Of a DNA stretch of 64,000 bases, positions 33,559-44,922 are shown one piece after another. A model generated the notes under the pieces. That model did not search any database and was not told where the DNA came from. It saw nothing but the letters and a program-made list of their open reading frames with translations. This DNA comes from Flaveria trinervia (Eukaryota > Streptophyta > Magnoliopsida > Asterales > Asteraceae), in assembly GCA_025506515.1 (NCBI GenBank), contig CM046453.1:46608395-46672394 (forward strand), in the 5' to 3' direction. Positions within the stretch are counted from its first letter, which is position 1. Each line of letters starts with the position of its first letter. Made by a program: the position numbers and the translations under genes.

Positions 33559-34336
33559 TGCAGGATCATTGAAGGGTGTAAGTTACAACACAACAACACA
33601 AAGATGAGGTTAACTAAACATGAATAAAATAATAAACTGGATTAACCATGTTGAGATGCTAAGAACACAAGTAATGCAAAAGAGACAGAACACAAAGAAC
33701 ACAAGTGTATGACTTTCAAGAATGCAGTATATTGCTTTCTCTATGTTCTATTACATATGTTACAAAAGCATATTCAAAAGATACAAAAACATGAGATACT
33801 TATACTACATCCTACAGCCGGCTATACTTTGAAAGCCAGCTGGATACAATTGACTAGACACAAACAAAATCAATTGTAGAGTCAAAAGGCACATTGCCTT
33901 TTGACTTGTGACTATAACATGCCATAGCTCACATCCTTATCTATTACGAAAAGGATAAAGTACACAAAGTAGAAAGTTACAGACTCAAGACCTCAATGTA
34001 TAGTTACCAAAAGCATGGACCTTTTCACCAACTCATGTAAGTTGGTGACTTGTAGAGATGCAGTAGAAAGGTGTCTAGCTTTATGGAACAGTACATCAGA
34101 TAAAGCATGTTACTAAAAGTCTTCGGAAGAAATCTATCTTCATGAACATGAAGCTTCGGAAGACTTTATCTCTGAGGCTTCGGAAGACTTCATGTTTGGC
34201 TTCGGAAGATTTCACACTTAGAGTATTTTCTGTTTCATGTGTGAAACTTCCTAAGCTTCTTCTTTAATGCACTTGTGCAGCATGCAGGATAGACTTAAGA
34301 TGTTAGATTGCATCAGCCTCTTTATTAATCTCTACA
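33559..34336 (-). repeat. 5' LTR of element E
   Basis: 778 bp, TGCAGG...TCTACA, two bases from the primer site. CTTCGGAAG motifs at about 34120-34212. Scattered differences from the 3' LTR show an older insertion than element C. Confidence 0.92.
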
Positions 34337-34341
34337 CGCAT

Positions 34342-35047
34342 TTCTTTGGACACTTGGGCAGATTCTAAAACTTAGACATATGTGCCCTAAACATCGTATT
34401 TCAGTTCCCAAACACTATCTATCATGTTCTAAGCTTAATTCTTACATTCAAATCCTTAGAAACACAACCATAACATCATCCAGCATGCACATAGTCCAAA
34501 GTCACATCATAACCATAGCATGCACACATTAAATCATATGTGTATAAAACCCAGTTTTATAAAAATATAAGTTCATGCATTTCCAGCCCCAAAATCAGTT
34601 AAAACATGTAAAAAAAGGGGTTCTAGAACTCACCTTTGTAGCTCTTGAGTATGGCTTCTTCCAATGTCGTCTATAATTGAGTTCAACCGCCTAGAAACCC
34701 ACTAAAACATACAACCGAACACACACAACATACATAAGCATACAACCGAGGCAAGGCCAATTAAGAACACTTAAAACCATGAATTCTTACCTTGAATTCG
34801 AATTTTTCAGCTTGTTCTTCTTCAAAAATCTAAAACTTCTGCTCTGCTACCCTCTCTCTCTAACATCCGAGAATTGTGTGGGTGTAGAAAGAGTGATGGG
34901 CGGCCATCACCTTTTACACACACTTTTTAAAACCTTTTGTCCTTTTGACACTTTTTATCCCTCAACTATGGTCAAATATCATTTCTTTCTTTTTTTCACT
35001 TCATTATTTCTTTCTTTGTTTTTAAAAAGAAATAACCAGACATTACA
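34342..35047 (-). repeat. 5' LTR of element D, second piece
   Basis: Continues D's LTR after element E and ends AACCAGACATTACA, a decayed form of the family's GGGTGTTACA end. With 12082-13562 the LTR totals about 2.19 kb, matching F (2.31 kb), G (2.23 kb) and J (2.02 kb). Downstream sequence is unrelated, so 35047 is the outer edge of D. Confidence 0.85.
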
Positions 35048-36950
35048 AAATATGTGAGGGTAAATTTAAATATTTTTAAATTAGATTTAGTATTGAAAGA
35101 AAGGTTGAATGGATTGATATACACATCTGATAATATTACCGGTTGCTACGAATGAATTTGGGTGATTTATACATGGGTAAGACAACTTCAAAATAGAATA
35201 AACAAAAAATTGATATAAAATGAGAGTTACTATACTTGGTTTATAATGCCAGTCATTAATTGGATATATACAATCTAACTGGTGCTTTAATTTTTTATAA
35301 TAGATTCAATCATGTCATAAAAGGTTAAGTTTGAGAAATTAATGGTTCAAAGTCTCAATGATGATCTAGACTATTCAGATGTGCGGAAATTGAATGAAAG
35401 ATATAAAGAATCTTTCAAGAATTGGGTTAATATGGATGACTGTGAGTCGTGAGGGTGGAGATCAAATGGAGGAAGCAGATTTAGCCTGAGATTATGATGT
35501 TATTAATTAAGTAAAAACCCTAACTAAATTGAGAAAGATAAAACAATTCGTGGTTGGGATAAATTTAAGTATAGAGACGATAATGGTGGTATATATCAAT
35601 ATAGATGACCTAAATATTTCACAACACATGCAGTATCTCAGTTTGCAGATTAGGTAGATGATAGTATAAAGGGAATTGCATTTGGGGGGATGTAGATTAG
35701 CTGCAATGATATGAGAACACCGGTACCAAATTCTACTCTAGGATTTGACTCAAGATTTTGAAGATGTCAAAAAAATTATTACAATTAAAAGGAAAACAAG
35801 TTATTCAACAATGTGATCAGTGTATAAAATTAGGAGAACCAAGTTGTGATAGAAAAGGGCAGAAGGGTGAGGAAGGTAGTAGATGTAAATTGGTCCCCGT
35901 ACAAAATAAGACCTATTGACCTCAAGGAGGGTATTTCTGAGGAAGAGCGAAAACTATGGAGCTATTTAATAAATGGACTTGACAAGGACATGTAACATAA
36001 AGAAAATAAATTATTCCTGCTATTTACATGTTTGAATCTAACAGTGTAATAAGTTGTTGTGAATGCTTATTTAAATATATAGGTTGAATGTAGACAGTGA
36101 AGTGGATGAACAGAGGGAAGTAAAAAACGTATTTCAATATGTATTTAAATTTTTTTTAGATAATGCTTGTAACTTTTATTAATCAATGTTCCTTATAACT
36201 TGATTACTTAGATTCATTATCTAAGTACTTATCTTATTAGAGGTATGTAATAAAGGGATAATGTTTTTAAGATAGAAAACGGGGCTATTACAAAAAAGAT
36301 TTTTGCTAATATTTTTACAACATGAAGTTAGGCTTATTTCAAAGGTTATTGACTGTTGGGTGGTAGTGCTAAATTTTGAAGAAAGGAACAAGAGCAGAGA
36401 ATCGGAGTATAGGTTGTTCATGCACACGGGTGTAATAGTAAGTCATTACTTGTAAAGTTCATATATGTAGCTGTATGTTACTTGAAAATCATAAGTTAAT
36501 AAAATGAACATCTTATGTATAACGATGCACTTCTTTGGAACACAAGTATCGATGATGATAGCAGATTTAAAGAATTTGAAAATAATTTGAAGACAACGAT
36601 TGCTAGTTATGAAAGTTACCACACATTAAGTGAATATGACATTCTTATGTTCCCAATCTTAGAAAATGAACACTATTACTTAGTGTGCTTGGATTTACAT
36701 GATCCAGCAATAGAAGTAATAGACAACGTACATGAGTGTAGAAGCTTCGTCAGAATCAAGGATGGTGTGTGTTATCATAAAAAAAGCACCGTTTACAAAG
36801 TGGTAAGATTTTATTTACTTGATATTCGTACTTTATTATTATGTTGGTTCTAGTTACTAATTATGCATTGCATTATTAGGCATCTATATCTTACAGGTTT
36901 ACATGTATGTACATTTGACGTAAATTGTATAAGCCTATAGATTAAGTGTA
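35048..36950 (+). other. Non-LTR island between elements D and G
   Basis: About 1.9 kb not belonging to any LTR element here. The first 800 bp are AT-rich with short possible coding remnants (about 35340-35450: DDLDYSDVRKLNERYKESFKNWV) that I cannot name. The last 1.1 kb hold pieces of an Ulp1-like gene. G starts directly at 36951. It is either host DNA or cargo of a DNA transposon of the Mutator type, which often carries Ulp1 domains. Confidence 0.6.
35878..36950 (+). pseudogene. Ulp1-like (peptidase C48) gene fragment with introns
   Basis: Three coding pieces in order: about 35878-35994 (WSPYKIRPIDLKEGISEEERKLWSYLINGLDKDM), about 36320-36440 (VIDCWVVVLNFEERNKSRESEYRLFMHTGVI, followed by a GTAAGT donor-like site) and 36515-36805 (SEYDILMFPILENEHYYLVCLDLHDPAIEVIDN). 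In the last, the histidine of EHYYLVCLDL and the aspartate of EVIDN fit the catalytic H and D of Ulp1 cysteine proteases, which remove SUMO. A GTAAG donor at about 36803 and a CTTACAG acceptor near 36897 fit an intron. The catalytic cysteine region is missing because element G begins at 36951. A stop follows the first piece, so probably dead. Confidence 0.62.
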
Positions 36951-37634
36951 TGTAACACCCAGTTATTCTTTTAAAGTTAGTAAAGAAAGAATAAAGTGAA
37001 GTAAAAGAAAGAAAAGTTATTTAAACCAAGTTGAAGAGTTAAAAGAGTCAAAAGGACAAAAATCTTTAAAAGTTGGTGAATCAAGGCGGTATGCCCGCCC
37101 ACACTCTCCTCACCCATCAACTCTCGGGTTTTTATAGAGAAAGAGAGAGAGAAGGCAGAAACTTCGGATATTTTGAAGAACAGGAAGAAGAAGGTCGAAT
37201 TCAAGGTAAGAATTCATGGTTTTTGAGTGTTCTTAATCGGTTTTATCTTCGGGTGTGTGCTTATGTATGTTTGTATGTGTTCGGGTATGTGTTTCGAGTG
37301 GGTTTCTAGGTGAGAACTTGTAGCAATCGGGTTTTAAAGGAAGTCCTACCCAAAGAGGCTGCTAAGGTGAGTTCTGGAAACCCTATTTTACATGTTTTAA
37401 CTGATTTTGGGGCTAGAAGTGCATATATGAACGTTTTTTTTGAAGTGGGTATTGCACCCGTATGTGTATGTGTATGTGTATGTGGGTGATTTGGGTAGGG
37501 TTTGAATTTGGACTATGTTTGTGTTTGATGTTGTTATATTTGTGTTTCTAAGGCTTAGAATGTATGATTTAAGCTTAGAACATGATAGGAGTTGTTTGGG
37601 GACTGAATTTTGATGTTAAGGATGAATTAGACTG

Positions 37635-37975
37635 CTCATACACCCAAACAGTAGCTCATGCGCCCAACAGAATTAACTGCCTAAGTGTCCCGTATGCCCG
37701 AAACCTCATGCGCCCATATAGTAGTCATGCACCTAGAAATAGGCAAAATTTGACTAAGTGTTCATGTGCCCAAGATAGCTCATGCGCCTAAGCACTCATG
37801 CGCCTGCATAGTGCTGATGCGCCTAGAATTTTCCCAGAATAGGCTAAGTGTTGCTCATGCGCCCCAATAGTGCTCATGCACCTGAAAGTTGCCCATGCAC
37901 CTAAGTGCTCCTCATGCGTCTGAATGACCATGTGCCTGCATAGTGCTTATGTGCCTGCACAGTGCTCATGCCCCT
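37635..37975. repeat. CATGCGCC motif array in 5' LTR of element G
   Basis: About 16 copies of CATGCGCC and decayed forms (CATGCACC, CATGTGCC, CATACACC), in the same slot as in F, followed by the conserved GACTTAGAATTTT flank. Decay is mostly C-to-T or G-to-A at the CpG, as expected for methylated DNA. Confidence 0.85.
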
Positions 37976-38384
37976 AAAGACTTAGAATTTTTTCAGACTT
38001 TTCGGGGAAAAGTGAAATGTAGGCTTGACTTGGGAGGTTCTCGGGGGCTATGTAAGTTGACTTTTTAAAGTCAAAGATGACGTGAAGGGCATAGTATGAT
38101 GATGTATGATATGACTCGATGTATGATTGATGCTTATGCATGATGGGATGTATGATCTATGTTATGTATGCATGTATGATGGTGCCTTGTATGGTCATGT
38201 TACATGCTCATGTTGATGTTCCTTTTTATGTATGATTATTTTCCCGTGGCTTTACGTTGAATGTTAATGAATGAAACAAAAAGTATTATGCAATGTAAAG
38301 TGGAAGATAATCAAAAGAGGAACGTAATGAAAAAATGCATGCATTAATGAATGAATGAAAGTAAGAAAGGCTTGCAAGCATATG

Positions 38385-38590
38385 TATGGAGGTTCACACC
38401 CAATGAAGGGTGTTAGATCAACCATGTGCGGGTTAGCTACCCCAGAAGGATGCACACTAGGGCTTTGTCCCGAGATTAAGCAGACGTATGGAGGTTCACA
38501 GCCAATGAAGGGTGTTAGCTTAACTGTGTGCGGTTTAATTACCCCGAAAGGATGCACATTGGGTTCAATACTTGTGATTAACCACATGTA
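38385..38590. repeat. 102-bp tandem repeat in 5' LTR of element G, two copies
   Basis: Units begin GTATGGAGGTTCACA and contain AATGAAGGGTGTTAG, GTGTGCGG, GGATGCACA. Present again in the 3' LTR at 63540-63755 and related to D's repeat. Confidence 0.75.
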
Positions 38591-39180
38591 TGGGACCCTT
38601 GCCGCTTACCCCATGTACTGGAGCCAGCTTCGTTCACAATGTTCGGGGTCTATGAAAGACCTCAGGCCCAGTACCCGCTTTATGCATGACGGTGGGGTGA
38701 AGCACATGGCATTGGTCCGAATGAATGTAAAGATTTAATGACGAATGAACGGATGGAACGAACGAATAATGAAGATAATAATGATATTATCTATGTGTAT
38801 GTATAGTGCATGATCACATACGATTGTAAAAAATGGTTTTAAACGATAGATAAAGTATGTTTTATTTTAAAACTAGAACTCACTTAACAACACTGACTTT
38901 TATGTGTTTCCAGTTGGCAGGTAAAGATTCCTGAGGATGGCATGGGGCGGCTACATGGCTCTTTTTGGATGGCATCTATTTTTATAATGCTTTTGTGATG
39001 TAATGCAACATGAATTTTGTATTTTGTCAATGATGTATTATTTTGCAAAAGCTTTTATAATGAAATGAAATGTTGTTTTAAATGTTTCCGCTGCAATGTT
39101 TATTTAAGTTAAATCTAAATATATATTTTATGTGTCATGATTGACCAGCTGTGAACGTCCCGGATTGGGGCCTTACAAGT

Positions 39181-39193
39181 TGGTATCATAGCC
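39181..39193 (+). other. Primer binding site of element G
   Basis: TGGTATCATAGCC, one change from the tRNA-Met site TGGTATCAGAGCC, three bases after the 5' LTR. Confidence 0.82.
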
Positions 39194-39532
39194 AAAATTT
39201 AAGTGAAACAGGTAAATTTTCAAAATAAAGCTAAACTTAAACTGAGAATGGGACGGAAAGGGAAGGGATGCCAGTCCGAGTAGCTGCATCCCATCAGGTA
39301 TTTTCTTAATGCTAACTGGCATTATGTGCGCATGTTATGTGGTTTATGTGCTATTAGTAGATTTAGATACTGATGTAGTTAGGATAGGTAATGCTTGGGG
39401 TATGAAGAGTAAAGTAAGTGGCTAAGCACAACTGGCCATTGTAATTAGCGACTTACTATACTTGACATAAACTAAGGTCTTCCCTTGAACGACCGTGTTG
39501 GTGTTTGAATCTTTCAGTGTGTGTGTTAGAGG
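39194..39532 (+). other. Leader of element G
   Basis: 340 bp between primer site and gag start, like that of D. No gene seen. Confidence 0.5.
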
Positions 39533-39818
39533 ATGGCCGGTGGTAGATCATGTAAAGCTTCGCGTGGTGGAGGTGGTGGTGGACTTGGTGTGGCAAGTGT
39601 GGGAAGGAGCACACCAGCGAATGTTGGTTGGGATTGAATGCGTGCTTCAAGTGTGGGAGGCCAGGTCATATGGCGACGGAATGCAAAGCAGGGAGATGTT
39701 TTAACTGTGGCGGGGGGGGGGGCATATGAGTAGGGATTGCAAGAGGCCAAGGGTGGAAGGATCGGGAGTGAAGAAGGTTGGATGGGAAGGGTAGAGGGCG
39801 AGTACCAAAGCGTTCACA
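39533..39818 (+). pseudogene. gag of element G, internally deleted
   Basis: ATG 39533 (MAGGRSCKASRGGGGG) matches D's Gag start, but the frame jumps within about 50 bp to the zinc knuckles (CGKCGKEHTSEC, then CFKCGRPGHMATEC, at about 39590-39680). The whole capsid domain, some 900 bp in D, is gone. A run of 11 G at 39712-39722 disrupts the third knuckle. Not functional. Confidence 0.8.
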
Positions 39819-40320
39819 ATGACACAGGAGGAGGCTAGGATGGACCCCGATGTTGTGTTGGGTATGTTTCTGGTAAATAAAACTTTAGCCTCTGTGTTAT
39901 TTGATTCTGGTGCTAGTAAATCTTTCTATGCTAAATTGCCTGTTATTAGTAAGAATATAGATATGCCCTTTGATGTAGAAACTGCCATAGGTAAATCTAC
40001 CAAGATCTCTGAGATGAGAGAAGGTTGTGACATAGAGCTAGAAGGTCACATGTTTCCAGTTAGACCATATTTGATGACCTTGGCGGGTTTGACGTAGTCC
40101 TAGGAATGGATTGGTTGGCGGATCACGAGGCAAATATTGTATGTCGCAAGAAGATGAATCGATTGACAGTGCCTGATGGGAGTATGGTGACAGTTTATGG
40201 AGATGGAGTCACGACGATTCCGAAATTGATTTCAACGGCAGTGGTAGGAAAGTGCATGAGGCATGGATGTAGTGCCTACTTGGCCTATGTGAAGGATGTG
40301 GATACGCTAACACCATAACT
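39819..40320 (+). pseudogene. protease of element G
   Basis: 39819-40097 holds the gypsy aspartic protease with VLFDSGASKSF (catalytic D) and VETAIGKST; a frameshift near 40095 leads to 40106-40318 (MDWLADHEANIVCRKKM, TVPDGSMVTVYGDG), the end of the protease, then a stop before the RT. It would cut Gag-Pol. Confidence 0.82.
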
Positions 40321-40891
40321 GACCGACGTACCGGTGGTGTGCGACTTTCAAGACGTGTTTCCCGAAGACTTACCAGGAGTGCCACCTAACCGTGATATTG
40401 AGTTCTTGATTGACTTGATACCTGGTGCCTAACCTGTTGCTAAGGCATCGTATTGGTTGGCTCCGACCGAGATGAAGGAACTGATGGAGCAATTGCAGGA
40501 GCTGCTTAACACGGGGTTCATTAGACCGAGTATCTCTCCTTGGGGTGCTCCGGTCTTATTCGTGAAGAAGAAGGATGGTAGTATGAGGATGTGCATAGAC
40601 TAACTCGAGTTGAGTAAGTTGAAGGTGAAGATTCAATACCCTTACCGAGAATTGATGATCTGTTTGATCAGCTCTAGGGTGCCAGTTGGTTTTCAAGGAT
40701 AGACCTTTTATTTGGTTACAATCAGTTGACGGTGAAGGAGCAGGATATTCCTAAAACAGCTTTTTGCATGCGCTATGGACATTACGAGTTCCTTGTTATG
40801 TCTTTTGGTTTAACCAAGGCGGCAGCTGCTTTCATGGACTTGATGAATCGAGTGAGTCGGCCGATGTTGGATAAATGAGTGGTTGTGTTTA
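40321..40891 (+). pseudogene. reverse transcriptase of element G, first piece
   Basis: RT fingers/palm blocks seen in translation (FPEDLPGVPP, ELLNTGFIRPSISPWGAPVLFVKKKDGSMRMCID, DDLFDQL, SRIDL, FGLTKAAAAFMDLMNRV) with stops at about 40430, 40600 and 40675 and others. Element H cuts it at 40891, just before the YVDD-equivalent FIDD box. Confidence 0.82.
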
Positions 40892-40974
40892 TGTTGCACC
40901 CTGAAAGGATCATACATGCCAATTTAATAGGTGAGTTGATGGTTGCTTTGCTGGAATCCCATAGAGTCCAAGAA

Positions 40975-41290
40975 GAAATGCAGATGAAGATCCTGCAAAA
41001 GAAAAACCAAGTATGGTCTTCCACATTTGTCAATGCGGAAGACATAAAACAAATACAGACAAGTGTGTGTTCTTCTGCATTGACAAATGTGGAAGACCAA
41101 TTAGTAATGCGGACAAGAATTTGTTCATCCGCATTTGCCAATGCGGATGACTAGACAAATGCGCAGAAGTATTTGTTCATCCGCATTAACCAATGCGGAT
41201 GAACAACATACTAATACGGATGATCAAGTGAAGAGATGTTGATCAAGTCAACTCATCCGTATGTGCCAATGCGGATGAACAAGCAGAGAT
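40975..41290. repeat. Inverted TCATCCGCATT hairpin array in 5' LTR of element H
   Basis: Several pairs of the form TCATCCGCATT - 2 to 6 nt - AATGCGGATGA: near 41122-41150, 41178-41205 and 41259-41280, and a related CTTCYGCATT...AATGTGGAAG pair at 41073-41098. Each can fold as a short hairpin in RNA or single-stranded DNA. The same array is in the 3' LTR. Confidence 0.85.
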
Positions 41291-41366
41291 GAGGATCAAG
41301 ACTTAGACTAGTTCTGATGTAATAGGTTAAGGGTAGCTTAGTAATTTTGTAAAGGCATCTTGTATG

Positions 41367-41376
41367 TATATAAATA
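41367..41376 (+). promoter_or_regulatory. TATA box in 5' LTR of element H
   Basis: TATATAAATA, a strong plant-type TATA box, 265 bp before the LTR end and downstream of the motif array. The 3' LTR has TATAAATA at 53610-53617. Confidence 0.72.
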
Positions 41377-41633
41377 GAATAGATAACCTCGTACATGAGG
41401 TGAGAGAATTTAGAAAATCAGAATATTTGTATTCTTTAGGTGCATTATTACTTTTCTTGCTAAACCCTAGCAGTAGTTGTAATCAATCACCTTTATTAAA
41501 ATATTAAAAAGCATTTATGAGTATTTCTTCTGCATTTAATGTTTCTTGATTGTTTGATTCTGCCATTCAATCATTAACTCAGTCACTATATTCTATCCTT
41601 AGTGAGAATCTCAATTTTACTAACTCAGTCAAT

Positions 41634-41651
41634 TGGTATTAAAGCTTTGGC
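41634..41651 (+). other. Primer binding site of element H
   Basis: TGGTATTAAAGCTTTGGC two bases after the LTR; K has the same site with TGGTATCAAAGC. It resembles the tRNA-Met site. Confidence 0.75.
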
Positions 41652-41976
41652 TCTCGATTCTTTTTCAGATCCACACAAGACCTTAATAGAATTCGATTGA
41701 TCTGGTAATTGAGTTGCTAATAGTGTATTCCTTCATCTCTAATTAGTAAAGAGCAGAAAAATACTTTTGTCAACAAGTTCTTACTGAAACATTCACATAA
41801 ACCAGTTATTGTTCAAGCTATTTCTGTCAAGAACTCAGCTGAAACCGAAACCAAGAAACTCACTAAAGTAACAGATCTAATTCTGAAATCTGTTGGACTA
41901 TTTGGACAAGTTGGACTAATCAATCTTAAAATTCATCTAATCGGTAATTAAAACAAGTCAAAAACTACCTGTTAAA

Positions 41977-42790
41977 ATGGATTCTAACAGTTTCTCAAAA
42001 CTTGGTCATACACCTAAATCTCCTATGCTTAAACACAAATATGAGTTTAAACAGTGGAAAATTAGGTTTAGGAATTACATCACAGGTGAAGATCTTGATT
42101 TCTGGATCTCAATATGCAAGGGGCCACACATCCCTATCACTCTGTTCGCAGATCAAGCTGCAATCTACAAAACTGCAAGGATACCTATTGAAGATCTAAC
42201 TCTTGATGATGAAGATTATAAGAAAATCAAGATTGATCTGAAAGCTTACTCTATCCTAACTCAAGCACTCAAGATGGATGTGCTGAAAAGATTGGAGAAG
42301 TATGGTACAACAAAAGCTATGTGGGATTTACTGAATATTATGTGTGAAGTAAGCAGTGCAGTAGTAGAAATTAACAAGGATAAGCCTGTTAATCAGTATG
42401 AAATATTTCATCACACCAAGGGGGAATCCATATCCAAACCACTGCATAGATTTGTACAGTTGGTAAATGACTTAGAAATCATGGGAGTCACTTACAAGAT
42501 CAAGGAATTAAACAAGAAAATGCTACACAGCCTCCCTGAAAGCTGGAAACAGAATGTAACAATGCTGAAAAATACTCTGATCCCGAGAGTACTACTTTGG
42601 ATATCATGATAGCCAAAATGGAAGCATTGGAACTTGATGAAAGAAGTATTAAATCTTGGTGGACCAAGAGTGATTGAGGCCTACAAATTTCCATTATAAT
42701 CCCATTCTGTGAAAAATGCCTTCATCACTGAGGAGGATGATTTCATCTCATCAAGAAATCAATTGAGCAACACAGGGTTCATTGCAACTC
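41977..42790 (+). pseudogene. gag of element H
   Basis: ATG 41977 (MDSNSFSKLGHTPKSPMLKHKYEFKQWKIRF). 210 codons are open with the copia Gag blocks ICKGPHIPI, DYKKIKIDLKAYSILTQALKMDVLKRL, GTTKAMWDLL, EIFHHTKGESISKPLHRFVQLVNDLEIMGVTY and MLHSLPESWKQNVTML, ending at 42609 by a frameshift; a further short piece runs on. No zinc knuckle is found, so the nucleic-acid binding end is lost with the deletion. Confidence 0.82.
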
Positions 42791-42814
42791 CACCAACCAA
42801 TCATACTCTGGATT

Positions 42815-43093
42815 AAAAACTAGATGCTTGATTATGGTTATAACTTCTTGCACACACCAATTCACATTGACAACACTACAGCTGTTTTCATAACCAATAA
42901 TCCAGTTCATCACTCAAAAATAAAACATATTAAAATTAGATATCACTTTTTGAGAAACTATGCTAAAAAAGGGTTAATCAAATTGATTCAAGTACCCACT
43001 GAAAATCAATTAGCTGATTTGTTTACTAAGGCATTTGAATCTGCTAGGTTTGAATTCCTAGTTCAGTCAATTGGCATGATTAACCTTGAGTAA
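42815..43093 (+). pseudogene. RNase H C-terminal remnant of element H
   Basis: Contains LDYGYNFLHTPIHIDNTTAVFITNNPVHHSKIKHIKIRYHF and NQLADLFTKAFESARFEFL, the end of copia pol, with the natural stop at 43095. Directly upstream is gag, so an internal deletion removed about 3 kb or more of pol near 42800. Confidence 0.88.
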
Positions 43094-43095
43094 AA

Positions 43096-44922
43096 ATAAT
43101 TCAAAACATCAAAAACAAGTCAAAAATACAAGAAAAACACGAAAAAAAGGAATCAATTTTATGAAGAATAGAATATCATATAGGAACTGGTATAATTATA
43201 GTTGTTATATCATTCACTGTGCTTAATTTCAAAAATTGCAAGACTGTCATGACTTACCAGATATGTTGGTAGGCTCAACTTAGAAAAGAAGATACATGCT
43301 GTGATGACTTAAAATTTGTATTCAATAGTGAAACACTTATCACAAAGTATAGGTATGTATTGGCTTATCTGAGTGCATGTGTGTGTAATAACCTAAACAC
43401 ACCAAGTAATGATGTTTTATGAATCTCTTTCACCCACATCAAGTTTCATCTTTGTTTTGCTGAGCAAAGACCTGATGAAACAAGCACATAGTGCAGATGT
43501 AATGATCCAAAAGATTCCCAATGAGGAACACATCCAAATTGGATGAATCTACAAAAGCAATACATTCCAAGTGAATGAACAAAAGAATCCTATCATGGAT
43601 CACCTTCCAAAGTGAAGTGAAAAGAATACCAATATGGATCATCATGACAAGGATCAAAGTAAAAGAATCCCAATGAGGATTAGTGAAAATGAGTTCTCAT
43701 AACTTAAGTAACCTGGTAAGGAAAGTTGTTAAAAAGTTCTACCATGCATTGTATAAGGATGGTTGATCATTCCATGCTTGTGTGTGTGAGGTACATATTG
43801 AATAATTAAATCAACCAAAAACATGATAAATATCGTTTGCATCAAAATATCAACCGGGTATGAGTTTAAAAGGACAAACATACCTTCAATCATTAAGTTC
43901 ATAAACATGTCCATTTTATCATAAAAGATGCACATGTGCAATGTAAGATTGATATGATCACAACAAAAGATATACTTCTCTTCATTATCAATAATCAATG
44001 TATATAATTGTCAAAAAGTTTTAAATCTTTAAAGTTTCTATCCAGATGTGGATATAAACTTTAGGGGGAGTAATTTAAAATTTTTGATTAAATCATTATA
44101 GATTGTTACTATCTTAAATTACTTTCTTAAAAACATTAAAAACAAAAGAAAAAGAAAATGCATGTGTTGATGCAGAAGTTATACCATAGTATCTTAGCCT
44201 ATGCAGATTCTTGTAACCATGAAAAGTCCAAAATCCGTAAAACAATGGGAAACATGTATCACTTCTGATGTATAAGTCAATCCAAGCAAGAATTGACAAC
44301 TTCAACAGCCAACAACTTCATAAGAAAAATCAATCAATGACATCTTTTCATCACATGAAAAATCAAAACAGTCACATTAACTTATGATTAAGTTCAAAAG
44401 TTAATGCAGGTAAGTGCATTGGTTAATGCGGATGAAGGTAACCCATGCTTATAACCAATGCGGGTAGCTTTTTATTTCCAGGTGAAACTAGTGCGAAGAA
44501 TAGTTGTACTCTACCACATTAGTGTGTTACAAGTATACATGAAATTTTAAAGTGTTAAAACCAATGCGGAACAAAGATTGTTCTATCACATTTGTCAATG
44601 CGGATAAACTTTTAAGTGTTCAACCGCATTTGTCAAGTACGGATGAAATTTACACTTCCGCATTTGTTTAACTCATCCGCATTTGTGGATACACATGTTC
44701 AATGCTCATGTATTTTCAAGTAGAATAATTAACTGATTAATCTCATGTTAGTGAATGATGATCAAGTAAATATGGATTTTATTCTATCGCATTTTCTACA
44801 GTGAGCAAATGTTGGCAAATTTTATTCAACCGCATTTGCTACAATTCTAAAGAATTGATAGCCTATCTTGAGAAGAAGTAAGTGGCCATGTCGATACACT
44901 TGCCATTCAAACTATAGCTATG
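43096..44922 (+). other. Spacer between RNase H remnant and 3' ORF of element H
   Basis: 1.8 kb, AT-rich, no gene seen. At 44403-44835 it holds about ten AATGCGGATGA / TCATCCGCATT motifs, the same as in the LTR. Confidence 0.6.
44403..44835. repeat. AATGCGGATGA motif array (element H, internal)
   Basis: Copies such as TTAATGCGGATGAAGG, CAATGCGGATAAAC, AACCGCATTTGTCAA and CTCATCCGCATTTGT, in both orientations, 20-60 bp apart. It lies between RNase H and the 3' ORF, the same place as E's internal array. Confidence 0.8.

Larger units (their letters stand above)
13563..34336 (-). mobile_element. Element E: SIRE-like Ty1/copia with extra 3' ORF, TSD CGCAT
   Basis: Minus-strand copia element bounded by CGCAT at 13558-13562 and 34337-34341. 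LTRs of 802 and 778 bp, primer site, PPT, long gag with two zinc knuckles, protease, integrase, RT, RNase H, then a long additional ORF between RNase H and the 3' LTR. Without the nested F and C it is about 10.3 kb. Order, size and the extra ORF fit the SIRE/Maximus branch of plant copia elements (established family knowledge; lineage call is inference). Many frameshifts: not autonomous. Confidence 0.92.
10125..35047 (-). mobile_element. Element D: Ty3/gypsy chromovirus-type element, 5' part, host of B and E
   Basis: Minus-strand gypsy element. In the window: protease start and gag (10125-11729), primer site, and a 5' LTR split by element E. Its RT, integrase and 3' LTR would lie left of element B, outside the window. 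Sequence at 10125-10250 matches the intact pol of element J at 51200-51360, which shows where B landed. It belongs to the same family as F, G and J by its LTR ends (TGTAA...TTACA) and Gag. Confidence 0.85.
36951..39177 (+). repeat. 5' LTR of element G
   Basis: 2227 bp, TGTAACACCC...GGGGCCTTACA. It holds a CATGCGCC motif array (about 37635-37975), two about 102-bp repeats (38385-38590), and a TTTTTATAGA string near 37128 that may be a weak TATA box. Confidence 0.92.
40892..41631 (+). repeat. 5' LTR of element H
   Basis: 740 bp, TGTTGCACCC...CTCAGTCA. It holds inverted pairs of TCATCCGCATT and AATGCGGATGA (40975-41285) upstream of a TATA box. Confidence 0.93.

Noticed and set aside
37582..37791. 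Small ORF in G's LTR repeated at 62673-62948
   Set aside because: Present twice only because it lies in both LTRs; it reads through the CATGCGCC array.
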